A program made the translations under genes and the position numbers. The notes under the pieces were generated by a model, which saw only the letters and a program-made list of their open reading frames with translations, searched no databases and was not told the DNA's origin. From NCBI GenBank assembly GCA_016710685.1, contig JADJVC010000001.1:62001-126000 (forward strand): 64,000 nucleotides of DNA, in the 5' to 3' direction. Source of the stretch: Flavobacteriales bacterium (lineage in GTDB: Bacteria; Bacteroidota; Bacteroidia; Flavobacteriales_F; PHOS-HE28). How positions within the stretch are numbered: the stretch's first letter is position 1; each line of letters starts with the position of its first letter. This document shows, one piece after another, positions 31,769 to 40,454 of the stretch.

Positions 31769-32559
31769 ATGAGCGACCCCATCAAAATCCCCACAATGGC
31801 CGAATTCGCGGCCAGCGGCGAAGTGCCTGAAGTCCTCTTTTGGGTAGGCTGCATGGGCAGTTTCGACGACCGTGCACGCAAGATTTCCAAGGCCTTTGTC
31901 CGCATCATGACTGCCGCGAAGGTGAAGTTCGCTGTGCTGGGGCAGGAGGAAGGTTGCACCGGCGACCCTGCGCGTAGGGCCGGCAACGAGTTTCTGTTCC
32001 AGATGCAAGCCTTGCAGAACGTCACCGTGCTGAACGGCTACGGCGTGAAGCGCATCGTAACCGCGTGCCCGCACTGCTTCAACACCATCAAGAACGAATA
32101 CCCGCGCTGGGCGGCCAGTATGAGGTGATGCACCACACGCAGTTCATCAACACCCTGCTGAAGGAAGGCCGCATCACCGTTGACGGTGGCAGCTTCAAGG
32201 GCAAGCGCATAACCTTCCACGATCCGTGCTACTTGGGTCGCGGCAATGCTGAGTATGAGGCTCCGCGCGAAGTGCTGTTGAAACTGGATGCCGCACTGGT
32301 GGAAATGAAACGTAGCCGCGCAACGGGCCTTTGCTGCGGCGCAGGCGGCGCACAGATGTTCAAGGAAGCCGAACCCGGCAAGAAGGAAGTGAACGTGGAA
32401 CGCACCGAGGAAGCCATTGATACCGGCGCGACCATTGTGGCTGCTGGCTGTCCTTTCTGCAACACCATGCTCAACGACGGCGTGAAGCACTTCAACAAGG
32501 AAGGCACCGTGGTGGTGAAGGACGTCGCGGAGCTGATCGCGGAGGCTGGGGATCTGTAG
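31769..32559 (+). pseudogene. CCG-domain (HdrB/LutA-like) Fe-S protein, split by a frameshift
   Basis: Intact length would be about 263 residues. Frame one (31769-32128) carries VLFWVGCMGSFDDRARK, GCTGDPARRAG and ACPHCFNTIKNEYP; it then runs into TGA. Frame two continues as ALGGQYEVMHHTQF (from about 32107) with FHDPCYLGRGN, GLCCGAGGA and AAGCPFCNTML to the stop at 32559. One base lost in the cccg run near 32100-32103 explains the shift; adding one C joins EYP and ALGG exactly. All cysteines for both CCG modules survive. It is the soluble partner of the membrane Fe-S protein 55 bases upstream. The preceding spacer is made of T-rich repeats (tttttcattt, ttttgcattt). Confidence 0.83.
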
Positions 32560-32626
32560 TTTCCTCAGCGATCTCACGAAGCGGGGCCGATCCATATCGG
32601 CCCTGAGGTCAGGTGATAAAGTTTTT

Positions 32627-32745
32627 GTCCACAGATTACGCGGATGGACACAGATGTTTGCCCGCGTTGCGGGCGGTAAACGACCTTCACCGGACCCGGC
32701 CGAATGCCGAAGGCATTATCTGTGAAATCTGTGTAATCTGTGGAC
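32627..32745. repeat. 119-bp element with perfect 13-bp inverted ends (cacagattac family)
   Basis: gtccacagattac (32627-32639) and gtaatctgtggac (32733-32745) are exact inverted repeats. The interior includes gatggacacagatg and gccgaatgccgaaggcatt. It is the same family as the tandem array at 5107-5444. The rest of the 347-bp gap up to comEC shows no gene or clear promoter. Confidence 0.85.
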
Positions 32746-32906
32746 GAATTGTCGCCACTCCCGGTTTTCAATGAATCCGGAATTTCGGTGGACGGCAAAG
32801 CATAGATCCATAGCTGGACTCGAAAGAAATCTGCTTCATCCATCATTATTTTATCGCCGATCCGCTTTTTTCCCGTTCCTTTCCAATAGGTAACAGGATA
32901 AAGTAG

Positions 32907-34973
32907 ATGCGCAAGCACGACGACCTGGCCAGTGCAATTACCCGGTCGCCGATGATCCGTGTGGTCGTGCCGTTCATTTTCGGTTTGCTGATCGCGCAAT
33001 TATTCCCGTTTTCGTGGGGCTGGTACTGGGGTTTCTTGGTAGTTGCTTTTGCCGTTGCCTACTGGCTTTGGGCCACTGGGCTGAGTTATGCCTCGCGCTG
33101 GATGCCCGGAGTTGGCTTTATGCTGCTTTTCGTGGCCATGGGCGGATTGCGGCAACGCTTGGCATACGTGCAGTTGCGACCAGACCACATCCAAAATATC
33201 GGGCAGGATGCCGAAGGATTCGAGGTGCAGATAGCCGAACTTTCCTCCGTGAAAGAGCGCACATTCCGCGCATGGGCCGATGTGAAAACCGCGCTGGTGC
33301 AAGGGAAACCGGTGCCTGCGGAAGGCCGTGTGCTGCTCACGTTGATGCGCGACAGTTTGCACGCCGTTCCAGCCCAAGGGGACCGGCTGCTTATACGTGG
33401 CCTGCTGGAACCCATAAACCGCACACCGGATCCCGGTGGGTTTGATCAACGCCTTTGGGCCGCGTACCACGGAGCTGCCTTTGCACTTTTCGCGCCGGCG
33501 GAAAAATGGCAACTCGTCCACGCCAACAAGCTCGGCTCCGGCTTCTTTGCGGATGCGCGTACCAGCGTTGCCGTTTGGCTGCGCGATGCCGGACTACCGC
33601 CGCGCGAAAGGGCATTGGCCAAGGCGATCCTGCTGGGCATGCGCGACGAGCTGGAGCCTGAGCAAAACCAAGCCTTCGTGCGCAGTGGCACCATCCATGT
33701 GCTGGCCGTGAGCGGAACACACGTGGGCATCATCTACATCGCCGTGTTGTGGGCCATGATGCGCCTGGGGAAGGGGAAGCGGGCACGCCTTGTGCGCGGC
33801 GCAATCGCCTTGTGCGCGCTCTGGATGTACGCGGGGATCACCGGGTTTACGCCATCCGTGCTTCGCGCCACCACCATGTTTTCCTTGTTCACCATCGCGG
33901 AAATGGTGCAATGGCGCATTGAATCCATCAACAACCTTGCTGCCGCTGCTTTCCTGCTCTTGATGTGGGACCCGGCAATGCTCGGCCAACTGGGCTTCCA
34001 GCTTTCCTTCTTGGCCGTGCTGGGCATCGCGGTGTTCTATAAACCGATCAATTTGGCTTGGACACCACCCAATTCCGTCGCGGCCTTTTTCTGGTCCTTG
34101 ATAGCGGTGAGCCTTGCCGCACAGGCATTCACAATTCCACTTTGCTTGTATATGTTCCATGCATTTCCCGTGTGGTTCCTGCCGGCGAACATGGCCATCG
34201 TGACCTTGGTGGGCTTCGGTGTTTACGGCGCCATTGCTGTGGTGGTGTTGCACGCAGTACCAGTGCTCGGCCCCATGCTTTCGGTGGCGCTGAAATGGCT
34301 GCTGATGCTGCTCGGTATGTCCACGGGTTTTTTCGCTTCCCTGCCGGGCGCATATCCCGCCGTGCGCATCGGCTGGTGGGGCATGGTGGGCATGTACGCG
34401 TTGCTCGTGTTCTTTGCATCGTGGGTGTTGCAAGGCCGAAAAGAATCCCGCAGCATCACCTTGGGCTTGTTGGCGGTTCTGCTTTGCGGTTGGGCATGGA
34501 CGGCGCATATACGCAATGAGCAAACGGTGTTCACCGTGTACGATGACAGGGATGGAACGATGTGCTCCGTGCTGGAAGGGCGGACCTTGCACGTATACCG
34601 CACCATGGCCAGCGATCGCTCGGATGCCAAGATCGAGGCCCACGCGCGCAATGCCGGTATAGCGCATGTCGTGGTCTGCGACAGCCTGCCGGAATGGGTC
34701 AACGTGCAAGGCCGGAAAGTTGCGCTGCTCTCCGCAACACGAATACCCGCACCATGGGATTCCGCGAGCAACGTCGTTGAAGTTGTGCTCTATGGCGATG
34801 GCCGCATGGCCAAGCGTTTCTCCGAAAATCTTCAACCGGACAGCACTTCGAAATGGGTCTTCGCATCAAGTCTGTCTTCCTACGCCCGCCGGGACTTGCG
34901 CAAATGGACGGAGGAAAATGCCCTCGGTTCTTTCGACATGCGCGCAGCCGGTGCGTATGTTAGTCCCAGATGA
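32907..34973 (+). CDS. comEC: ComEC/Rec2 DNA-uptake channel
   Basis: 688 residues. N-terminal helices are followed by the OB-like DUF4131 region (QIAELSSVKERTFRAWADVKTAL...GRVLLTL), then the Competence domain with SGTIHVLAVSGTHVGIIY, a hallmark motif, and TPSVLRATTMF, then many further helices. The C-terminal soluble part after residue 530 (TVFTVYDDRDGTMCSVLEGR...) is where many ComECs have a metallo-beta-lactamase domain; here the region is short and no HxHxDH is seen, as is common in Bacteroidota. It imports single-stranded DNA in natural transformation. Its stop overlaps the Rieske gene (ATGA). Confidence 0.92.
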   Translation: MRKHDDLASAITRSPMIRVVVPFIFGLLIAQLFPFSWGWYWGFLVVAFAVAYWLWATGLSYASRWMPGVGFMLLFVAMGGLRQRLAYVQLRPDHIQNIGQDAEGFEVQIAELSSVKERTFRAWADVKTALVQGKPVPAEGRVLLTLMRDSLHAVPAQGDRLLIRGLLEPINRTPDPGGFDQRLWAAYHGAAFALFAPAEKWQLVHANKLGSGFFADARTSVAVWLRDAGLPPRERALAKAILLGMRDELEPEQNQAFVRSGTIHVLAVSGTHVGIIYIAVLWAMMRLGKGKRARLVRGAIALCALWMYAGITGFTPSVLRATTMFSLFTIAEMVQWRIESINNLAAAAFLLLMWDPAMLGQLGFQLSFLAVLGIAVFYKPINLAWTPPNSVAAFFWSLIAVSLAAQAFTIPLCLYMFHAFPVWFLPANMAIVTLVGFGVYGAIAVVVLHAVPVLGPMLSVALKWLLMLLGMSTGFFASLPGAYPAVRIGWWGMVGMYALLVFFASWVLQGRKESRSITLGLLAVLLCGWAWTAHIRNEQTVFTVYDDRDGTMCSVLEGRTLHVYRTMASDRSDAKIEAHARNAGIAHVVVCDSLPEWVNVQGRKVALLSATRIPAPWDSASNVVEVVLYGDGRMAKRFSENLQPDSTSKWVFASSLSSYARRDLRKWTEENALGSFDMRAAGAYVSPR

Positions 34974-35332
34974 TCGTCGAAGGAATCCGCTGGAAGCGCG
35001 TGGAAGGCGGAAGCCCCGATACGCTGGGCGACGGTGAATTGATGCGCGCCAACGTGGCCGGAAAGACCTTGTGCATCGTGCGCAACGGGGGCAAACTGCA
35101 CGCCCTGTTGGACCGTTGTCCGCACCAAGGCAGCAGCTTTATCGGCGGATGGTGCGAAGGCGGCGACATCATTTGCCCGTTGCACCGCATGGGATTCAAC
35201 TTGGCAACAGGCCGCAACCGCGGAGGTGGCACGGACAGTGCAGAAGTATTCCCCGTGGAAGAGCGCCCGGACGGTGTTTACATCGGCTTCGCCTACACCA
35301 CCTTCAAGATCTTCGGGGTGGAGCTGTGGTAG
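34970..35332 (+). CDS. Rieske 2Fe-2S ferredoxin-like protein
   Basis: 120 residues, a single Rieske domain. The cluster ligands are plain: C50-P-H52 in RCPHQGSSF and C69-P-L-H72 in IICPLHRMGF. No signal peptide, so a small cytosolic electron carrier, similar to NirD- or dioxygenase-ferredoxin-type proteins. It is translationally coupled to comEC, an unexpected partner with no obvious functional link. Confidence 0.9.
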   Translation: MIVEGIRWKRVEGGSPDTLGDGELMRANVAGKTLCIVRNGGKLHALLDRCPHQGSSFIGGWCEGGDIICPLHRMGFNLATGRNRGGGTDSAEVFPVEERPDGVYIGFAYTTFKIFGVELW

Positions 35333-35339
35333 TGGTGAA

Positions 35340-36203
35340 CTATAATTCGTCTAACCGGAACGTCTCTTTCACGCGCACACCTTTTTCCGTCTGTTCCACG
35401 GTGGCGCATTCCGTTACGCTGTCGTGCTCGAAGAACAGGATGTGCCCTTCCGCCGCGGCTTTCTCCAGCACCGGCACTTTTTCCTGCATGCTCAACAGCG
35501 GCCGCGTGTCGTAGCCGATCACCCACGGAACGGGGATGTGGTGCTTGCTCGGCATCAGGTCCGCGAGGTAAACCAACGTTTTGCCTTTGTACTGAATGTG
35601 CGGCACCATCATCGCGTCCGTGTGGCCATTCACCATCAACACGTCAAAGCCCGGAAAAAGCGCTTTCACGTATGGCGTTTCCGTTTCGCCTTTCCGATCC
35701 GCGTTAACGAATTTCAACTGGCCACTTTCTTGGATGGGCAGGATGTTCTCCTTCAGAAAACTTGCCTTTTCGCGGGCGTTCGGCTTGGTGGCCCATTCCC
35801 AATGGAACCGGTTGCTCCAGTACGTTGCGTTCTTAAAAGCGGGCACCAATTTGTCGCCCACGCGTTTGATGCTGCCACCGCAATGGTCAAAGTGCAGGTG
35901 CGTCAAAAAAACGTCCGTGATGTCGTCCGGTGTAAAGCCTTTTGCTTTCAACGATCCTTCCAACGTGGCATCGCCGTGCAGGTCGTAGTGGCCGAAAAAT
36001 TTCGCGTCCTGTTTGTCTCCGAGTCCATTGTCGATCAGGATCAACCGGCCCTCGTCTTCCACCAATAAGCAGCGCATCGCCCATGAACACATGTTGCGCT
36101 CGTCCGCCGGATGCACCTTGCTCCACAACACTTTAGGCACCACGCCGAACATGGCGCCACCGTCCAACTTGAACAATCCGGTATCGATCGTATGCAATTT
36201 CAT
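35340..36203 (-). CDS. MBL-fold metallo-hydrolase (quorum-quenching lactonase-like)
   Basis: 287 residues. The di-zinc motif VFLTHLHFDHCGG (H-x-H-x-D-H) is at about 110-122, later metal ligands are MVNGHTDAMM (His) and VYLADLMPSKHH (Asp), and the C-terminal ILFFEHDS has the last His. The layout resembles AHL lactonases and related hydrolases, but substrate cannot be told. No signal peptide. It converges on the Rieske gene 7 bases away. A GACCTTTG box about 37 bases upstream may be its promoter. Confidence 0.87.
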   Translation of the reverse strand: MKLHTIDTGLFKLDGGAMFGVVPKVLWSKVHPADERNMCSWAMRCLLVEDEGRLILIDNGLGDKQDAKFFGHYDLHGDATLEGSLKAKGFTPDDITDVFLTHLHFDHCGGSIKRVGDKLVPAFKNATYWSNRFHWEWATKPNAREKASFLKENILPIQESGQLKFVNADRKGETETPYVKALFPGFDVLMVNGHTDAMMVPHIQYKGKTLVYLADLMPSKHHIPVPWVIGYDTRPLLSMQEKVPVLEKAAAEGHILFFEHDSVTECATVEQTEKGVRVKETFRLDEL

Positions 36204-36297
36204 GTAGGGTCGGCGCGGGTTTGGCTGCGCCGGTGTTGGCCAAAGGTCGGGATTTATTTAGCGCCGACTGTTCGCAAACCCCTCTTCTCCGGTCACC

Positions 36298-38100
36298 TTA
36301 GACCATAAAGTAATAGCCTTGGTCCTGCATTTCGCCATGCTTGCGGGGACAATGCGTACACACGTCGCTGCCCACGATCTCATAGGCGCGCTTCACGGCC
36401 ATCATGGTGCTGCTGTAGCGCACCTTTTGCTCGCGGAAAACTTCCGCCCGCAGCAGGTCGGCGCCGGTGCGCTGCATCATTTCGAACAAATCGTCGTTCA
36501 CCCCGCACAACAGGACCTCTATGCCGCGGTCTTCGGTGCGTTGCACCAGGTCGCTGAGCAAATGCAGGCATACGGCATCGGGGTTGCGCGCCCTCTTAAG
36601 ACGCAGGACGAGCACACGCGTTTGTGCGGTCAATCGGCTTTCAATGGTGCGGAAGTGTGCTTCCAATGTGGTCGCGCTGCTGAAGAACATCTCACCTTCC
36701 AGCCCGAAAATGAGGATACGGCTGCATTCGGGGTCGTCCGCCATGCGCTCGGCGATCACGCGGTCCTTGGTAACTGTGAATTCGGTGAGCAACATGCGGC
36801 CTGCGCGCGGCACGGCGAGCAGGAAGGAGAGGAACACGCCGATCAATACGCAGAATTCAATGGAAATGAACATTGCGCTTAACGCAGTTGCCAGCACGAT
36901 CCCCGCATCAAATTTTGAGGCCCGCAAGTGGTAGCGCAGGGCTTTAGGGTCGATCAGCCGAAGGCCGGTTAGAATGAGGATGCCGGCCAAGCAGGCTTTG
37001 GGGATGAATTGCGCATAGGGCGCGAACAGCACCACGATCAAAGCCACTGCCGCCGCGGAGAAAATGCCCGACCATTGCGTGCGCGCGCCGGCCTGCACGT
37101 TGATGGCGCTACGCGTGATGGACCCGGAACCCGGGATGCCCTTGAACAGGCCTGCGCCCACGTTGGCTAAACCTTCGGAGAGGCAGATCTGGTTGAGGTC
37201 CAATTGCTGCCGAGTTGTGGTGGCAATGCTTTTGGACATGGCGATGGCTTCCAGCAGGCCCAATGTGCCGATAGCCAAGGCGGACGGGCCAAGGCTCTGT
37301 AACAGGGCCTCGTCGAAATGCGGCATGTGGAAGGAGGGGAGCTTCGCAGGGATATGCCCCACAACGCCCACGCTACCTTGATGCCACAGCCATGTGACGA
37401 ATGAAACGCCGATCACTGTGACCAATAGTTCCGGAAATAATTTCCAGCCCACCATCTTCTTCAATTTCCGCAGGCCCAGCAAGAGTCCGATGGACCCCAG
37501 ACCAACAGCAAGTGTGGACGGGTCAACGCTGCCGCCTTGCGTCATGGAATGCCAGAAACGCATCACGAAAGGTTCATGTACATCGCCCTTGTAACTCAGG
37601 CCCAGCAGGTGTTTCATCTGGTCCATCACCAGCAGTACGGAGGCCCCTGCCGTAAAGCCCACCACCACGGAATGCGAGATGTAGCGCGTAAGGTCACCGA
37701 TTCGGAGCACGGCGATTACCACTTGCAATACGCCGATCATCAAGGCCAGCACCAGCACCGCGTTGATCTTGTCCTCCATCAAAGGGATCATGGCCGTGGC
37801 CGAGAGCACCGCGATGGAAATGGCGTTGGTGGGGCCGTTGATCAATTGCCGGCTGCTGGCGAAGAACGCCCCGATGGCCGTCATCACAACGGCGGTGTAT
37901 AGCCCGTATTCCGCCGGAACGCCCGCCACCAGTGCGTATGCTACTGCTTGTGGCACCGCGACCGCGGCTACTGAAAGACCAGCCAACAGGTCGGCGCGCG
38001 CAACGTGTCCATTGTATTTCCGCAAGCTGTCCAAAGCCGGGAAGTACCGCCACCACCCTTGGGGGAACTCGTCGATTTTCCGGGCGGTAGCCTGAGCCAT
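36298..38100 (-). CDS. SulP family anion transporter with STAS domain
   Basis: 600 residues from the preferred ATG 38100. About 11-12 membrane helices with SLC26/SulP marks: ADLLAGLSVAAVAVPQAVAYALVAGVPAEYGLY, SRQLINGPTNAISI and GIPGSGSITRSAINVQAG. After residue 430 comes a STAS domain (RILIFGLEGEMFFSSATTLEAHF...RVLVLRLKRARNPDAVCLHLLSDL). The tail ends with DVCTHCPRKHGEMQDQ, a C-x-x-C plus His that is not part of the usual STAS domain. It probably carries sulfate or bicarbonate with a cation. An in-frame ATG at 38139 exists, but 38100 directly follows a promoter box. Confidence 0.9.
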   Translation of the reverse strand: MAQATARKIDEFPQGWWRYFPALDSLRKYNGHVARADLLAGLSVAAVAVPQAVAYALVAGVPAEYGLYTAVVMTAIGAFFASSRQLINGPTNAISIAVLSATAMIPLMEDKINAVLVLALMIGVLQVVIAVLRIGDLTRYISHSVVVGFTAGASVLLVMDQMKHLLGLSYKGDVHEPFVMRFWHSMTQGGSVDPSTLAVGLGSIGLLLGLRKLKKMVGWKLFPELLVTVIGVSFVTWLWHQGSVGVVGHIPAKLPSFHMPHFDEALLQSLGPSALAIGTLGLLEAIAMSKSIATTTRQQLDLNQICLSEGLANVGAGLFKGIPGSGSITRSAINVQAGARTQWSGIFSAAAVALIVVLFAPYAQFIPKACLAGILILTGLRLIDPKALRYHLRASKFDAGIVLATALSAMFISIEFCVLIGVFLSFLLAVPRAGRMLLTEFTVTKDRVIAERMADDPECSRILIFGLEGEMFFSSATTLEAHFRTIESRLTAQTRVLVLRLKRARNPDAVCLHLLSDLVQRTEDRGIEVLLCGVNDDLFEMMQRTGADLLRAEVFREQKVRYSSTMMAVKRAYEIVGSDVCTHCPRKHGEMQDQGYYFMV

Positions 38101-38104
38101 GGTG

Positions 38105-38112
38105 CAAGTATC
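38105..38112 (-). promoter_or_regulatory. Predicted -7 promoter box GATACTTG
   Basis: On the minus strand GATACTTG is followed by CACC and the ATG at 38100. Two mismatches to TAnnTTTG, but the position matches five other genes in the window. Confidence 0.4.
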
Positions 38113-38240
38113 GCGAATTTCCAGCCGGGGGGTGGTCAACCAAGGCCCGATGCTGTTTGCGAAATAAGTCGTTTACGATAGTTTGGACGACAACGTTCCA
38201 GCGGTGAAGTGGTTCATTCCCGTCTCGCGCAAGAATGAAA

Positions 38241-38254
38241 TGCCCAGGACTGGA
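38241..38254. repeat. Short copy of the tRNA-Leu 3' end
   Basis: tgcccaggactgga is identical to 38408-38421, the 3' end of tRNA-Leu read on the plus strand, and lies 167 bases from it. Such a duplication is what an integration event at a tRNA gene leaves, but no integrase is near. Between the copies are an imperfect hairpin (38297-38322) and the tRNA terminator. Confidence 0.45.
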
Positions 38255-38366
38255 TTGGCTTCGCCGGACCAGGTTTAGCCGTGAAGTGGATCAAGCCCAT
38301 TCGCTTCGCTCACGGGCATTTTTCATGCCCTTCCCAGTTCAAGCTTCGCTTGACTGGTCGGTCATG

Positions 38367-38396
38367 AAAAAAGCCCTGCCGCTTCGCGACAGGGCT
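38367..38396 (-). terminator. Rho-independent terminator after tRNA-Leu
   Basis: On the minus strand agccctgtcgc and gcggcagggct form an 11-bp stem with one mismatch and a 3-base loop, followed by TTTTTT. It lies 12 bases past the tRNA 3' end. Confidence 0.85.
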
Positions 38397-38407
38397 TGAT
38401 CATCAAG

Positions 38408-38491
38408 TGCCCAGGACTGGACTCGAACCAGCACAGCCTTTCGGCCACACGCCCCTCAAGCGTGCGTGTCTACCAATTTCACCACCTGGGC
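38408..38491 (-). tRNA. tRNA-Leu (anticodon GAG)
   Basis: 84 nucleotides read on the minus strand. Acceptor stem gcccagg / cctgggc with discriminator A; D-arm ggtgaaattggtagaca; anticodon stem cacgc / gcgtg with loop ttgaggg, giving anticodon GAG (reads CUC/CUU); a long variable arm tggccgaaaggct, as in leucine tRNAs; T-arm with ggttcgagtcc. CCA is not encoded. Confidence 0.95.
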
Positions 38492-38500
38492 AAGGGGGCG

Positions 38501-38530
38501 CAAATATAGAAGTCTGAAGCATTGCTGAAA
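38501..38530 (-). promoter_or_regulatory. Promoter of tRNA-Leu: TTTC-18-TATATTTG
   Basis: A perfect -7 box TATATTTG (38508-38501, minus strand) lies 9 bases before the tRNA 5' end, with TTTC 18 bases further upstream as a possible -33 box. Because a tRNA transcript must start near the mature 5' end, this site helps calibrate the box-to-start distance in this genome. Confidence 0.65.
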
Positions 38531-38534
38531 CCCT

Positions 38535-39893
38535 TCACTCTTTCAGCAGTTGCGCCACGAGCCGTCGACCGCCGACCTGTGCCACCACCGTGTAGTGGCC
38601 GGGTGCCAATTGGGCTACGGAGATCCGTTCTGCGCCAGTCACCTTTAAAACTGGCCGGCCTGTGGCGTCCAAAACTGTGATCTGCGTTATGCGCACATTC
38701 TCCGGAAGGCGCAATTCCACTTGGTCTTCCGCAGGATTGGGCACCAACACCAAACCGGTTCCGTTCAGGTTCACTTTGGAAATGCCGACTGAGCAATCCA
38801 GCGCATTGATGTGCGCCCAGATCTGGTCATTGAGCACCGTGGCTACGGGCACGGGGCCGCCAGCGGCATTGCCGAGCCGCACCAAAACCATGTCCCGGCT
38901 GGGCACCACGTTGATCAGTTGGTCGTCCTTGCCCAAGCCGTTGTATGCGTCCGCAGGCTCATTTGGCATCAACGGACCCTGAAAGACAAATTGCGTTTGC
39001 GGCAGCATGTATGTGGGCTGCCCGTTCAACCACCAGAGGTAGCCGTAGCTCTGGTTCAATGCTTGCGAGGGTGTGGTGGCCGTTTGAAAATACGCGGAGT
39101 CGTGCATAATGGTGTCCGTGTCCCACACCATGCGGTTCAACGCCAACAAACCAAAGCGGGCTGCGCTGCGGGCCGTGCTCCAAAACACTTTATTGTAATC
39201 AGTCGGCAACCAGAAACCGTCCATTCCGATGGGGTTGCGCAACCGGTTGTTGAAATATAGGCTAAAGAATTGGCCGGTCGCATCAGCCACCACATCGTGC
39301 AATAAGGTGTACGGCGCATTGTGGTAAGCCCAACGTTCGCCGGGGTCCGCGAGGTAGGAAAGGCACGCGGGGTCCGTGCAATACACATCCCCGGCGCCAT
39401 CGTCCAAGCCGGTTGTCATATTGAGTTGGTGACGTACCGTAATAGCGGCTTCCTGTGCCGGGGTTTCTGCCGTCCAGCCCGAGCCGAGATATAGTTGCGT
39501 TGGATCGTTGATGTCCAAGTAGCCGTCTTCTTGCGCCAAGCCGACGATGGTGCTTGTGAGCGTTTTGCCCGCGCTGGCCCAATACCACAAGCTGTCCTGC
39601 GTGAAGGTGCCGCTGTAATGCTCCAGCAAAATGCGGCCGTGGTAAAGCAGAATGAATGCTTTGGTGCCGTTGGTGTCCAGAAAATTGTACAGCGAGTCGA
39701 TGCGGTTGTTGCACCAGCCCAGCTCAGCGGGGTCGGTGGTTTCCCAAGTGCTTCCTGCCACGGGTGGCGGGAAGTAGGAGGTTTGGGCGTTGGATTTTTC
39801 CGCGTGTGATAGCAGCACGAAAAGCAGCAACGCGCTTAACAAGCATGGCACTTTCCGGAACGCTTCGGTAGCTCGCCGATTTTCAATCCTCAT
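38535..39893 (-). CDS. Secreted serine hydrolase (beta-lactamase class C fold) with T9SS sorting domain
   Basis: 452 residues. Signal peptide about 14-36 (LLSALLLFVLLSHAEKSNAQ). The penicillin-binding/esterase EstB-type domain has the S-x-x-K motif in YWASAGKTLTS, a tyrosine motif in WAYHNAPYTLLHD (Y-x-N), and a late conserved segment QLINVVPSRDMVLVRLGN in place of the KTG box. The C-terminal ~75 residues (LVPNPAEDQVELRL to RRLVAQLLKE) are a T9SS type A sorting domain. Extracellular esterase, amidase or peptidase; not evidence of beta-lactam resistance. Its start overlaps the end of the cytochrome gene by 11 bases, so they are co-transcribed. Confidence 0.87.
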   Translation of the reverse strand: MRIENRRATEAFRKVPCLLSALLLFVLLSHAEKSNAQTSYFPPPVAGSTWETTDPAELGWCNNRIDSLYNFLDTNGTKAFILLYHGRILLEHYSGTFTQDSLWYWASAGKTLTSTIVGLAQEDGYLDINDPTQLYLGSGWTAETPAQEAAITVRHQLNMTTGLDDGAGDVYCTDPACLSYLADPGERWAYHNAPYTLLHDVVADATGQFFSLYFNNRLRNPIGMDGFWLPTDYNKVFWSTARSAARFGLLALNRMVWDTDTIMHDSAYFQTATTPSQALNQSYGYLWWLNGQPTYMLPQTQFVFQGPLMPNEPADAYNGLGKDDQLINVVPSRDMVLVRLGNAAGGPVPVATVLNDQIWAHINALDCSVGISKVNLNGTGLVLVPNPAEDQVELRLPENVRITQITVLDATGRPVLKVTGAERISVAQLAPGHYTVVAQVGGRRLVAQLLKE

Positions 39894-40377
39894 TTTCCTG
39901 TATCGTTAACTTCTTGATCCGCACCAACGGCCCCGGACACATTAGCCCGTGGCACGCCGCGCAGGTTTGCACCAGGCTATTGAACACCTCGTTACGTTCT
40001 GATGCCGGCGCGGCATACAAAGCGTCAAGCTGGCCCAGCCACGCCTGTGCATACGGGTCAAACGTGCGGTGTTCCACCATGCCCGGTGTGGCTTCCGCAG
40101 TCATTATGGCCTTGAATCGAACCGGATAGACGGGCAACTCTTTCCCTGCGGAAACAAGCTTTCCGGTGGAATCGGCGAAGGCTGTCATGTCACGCATCAA
40201 AAGGGCCAATTGGCTCGTAGGCGGCGGATCGCCTTTTACCACGCGCACGCTTTTCGCCGGTGGTGGCGCAGGCGCAGCTTCGGCCATGCGGCTGGTACAG
40301 GCGTGCAGCACCATCGCGGTCGCGACCAGGCCGAAGTAGAAGGTGCTTCTCACTTTTGAAGGTTGGTTGGTGTGCAT
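39883..40377 (-). CDS. Cytochrome c-type heme lipoprotein
   Basis: 164 residues from ATG 40377. The N-terminus has a lipoprotein signal (FGLVATAMVLHAC, Cys lipidation site near residue 23) followed by a Pro/Ala linker. A single heme attachment motif C-A-A-C-H lies near the C-terminus (SLVQTCAACHG), preceded by helical segments such as MRDMTAFADSTGKLV, so the layout resembles a cytochrome c' or c-prime-like helical bundle. It would be a periplasm-facing electron carrier. The frame continues upstream, but 40377 is the only start that gives the lipobox. Confidence 0.82.
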   Translation of the reverse strand: MHTNQPSKVRSTFYFGLVATAMVLHACTSRMAEAAPAPPPAKSVRVVKGDPPPTSQLALLMRDMTAFADSTGKLVSAGKELPVYPVRFKAIMTAEATPGMVEHRTFDPYAQAWLGQLDALYAAPASERNEVFNSLVQTCAACHGLMCPGPLVRIKKLTIQENED

Positions 40378-40454
40378 GTTCGGTCGTTCTTTGTTCACCT
40401 GCCAAGCTGGCCGATTAGGTATCACGGCCCGAAGTTCGCGTATCCGCACCGAAA

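Noticed and set aside
38535..39893. Beta-lactam resistance gene
   Set aside because: The beta-lactamase class C fold with a T9SS domain and no KTG box fits a secreted esterase or peptidase better.
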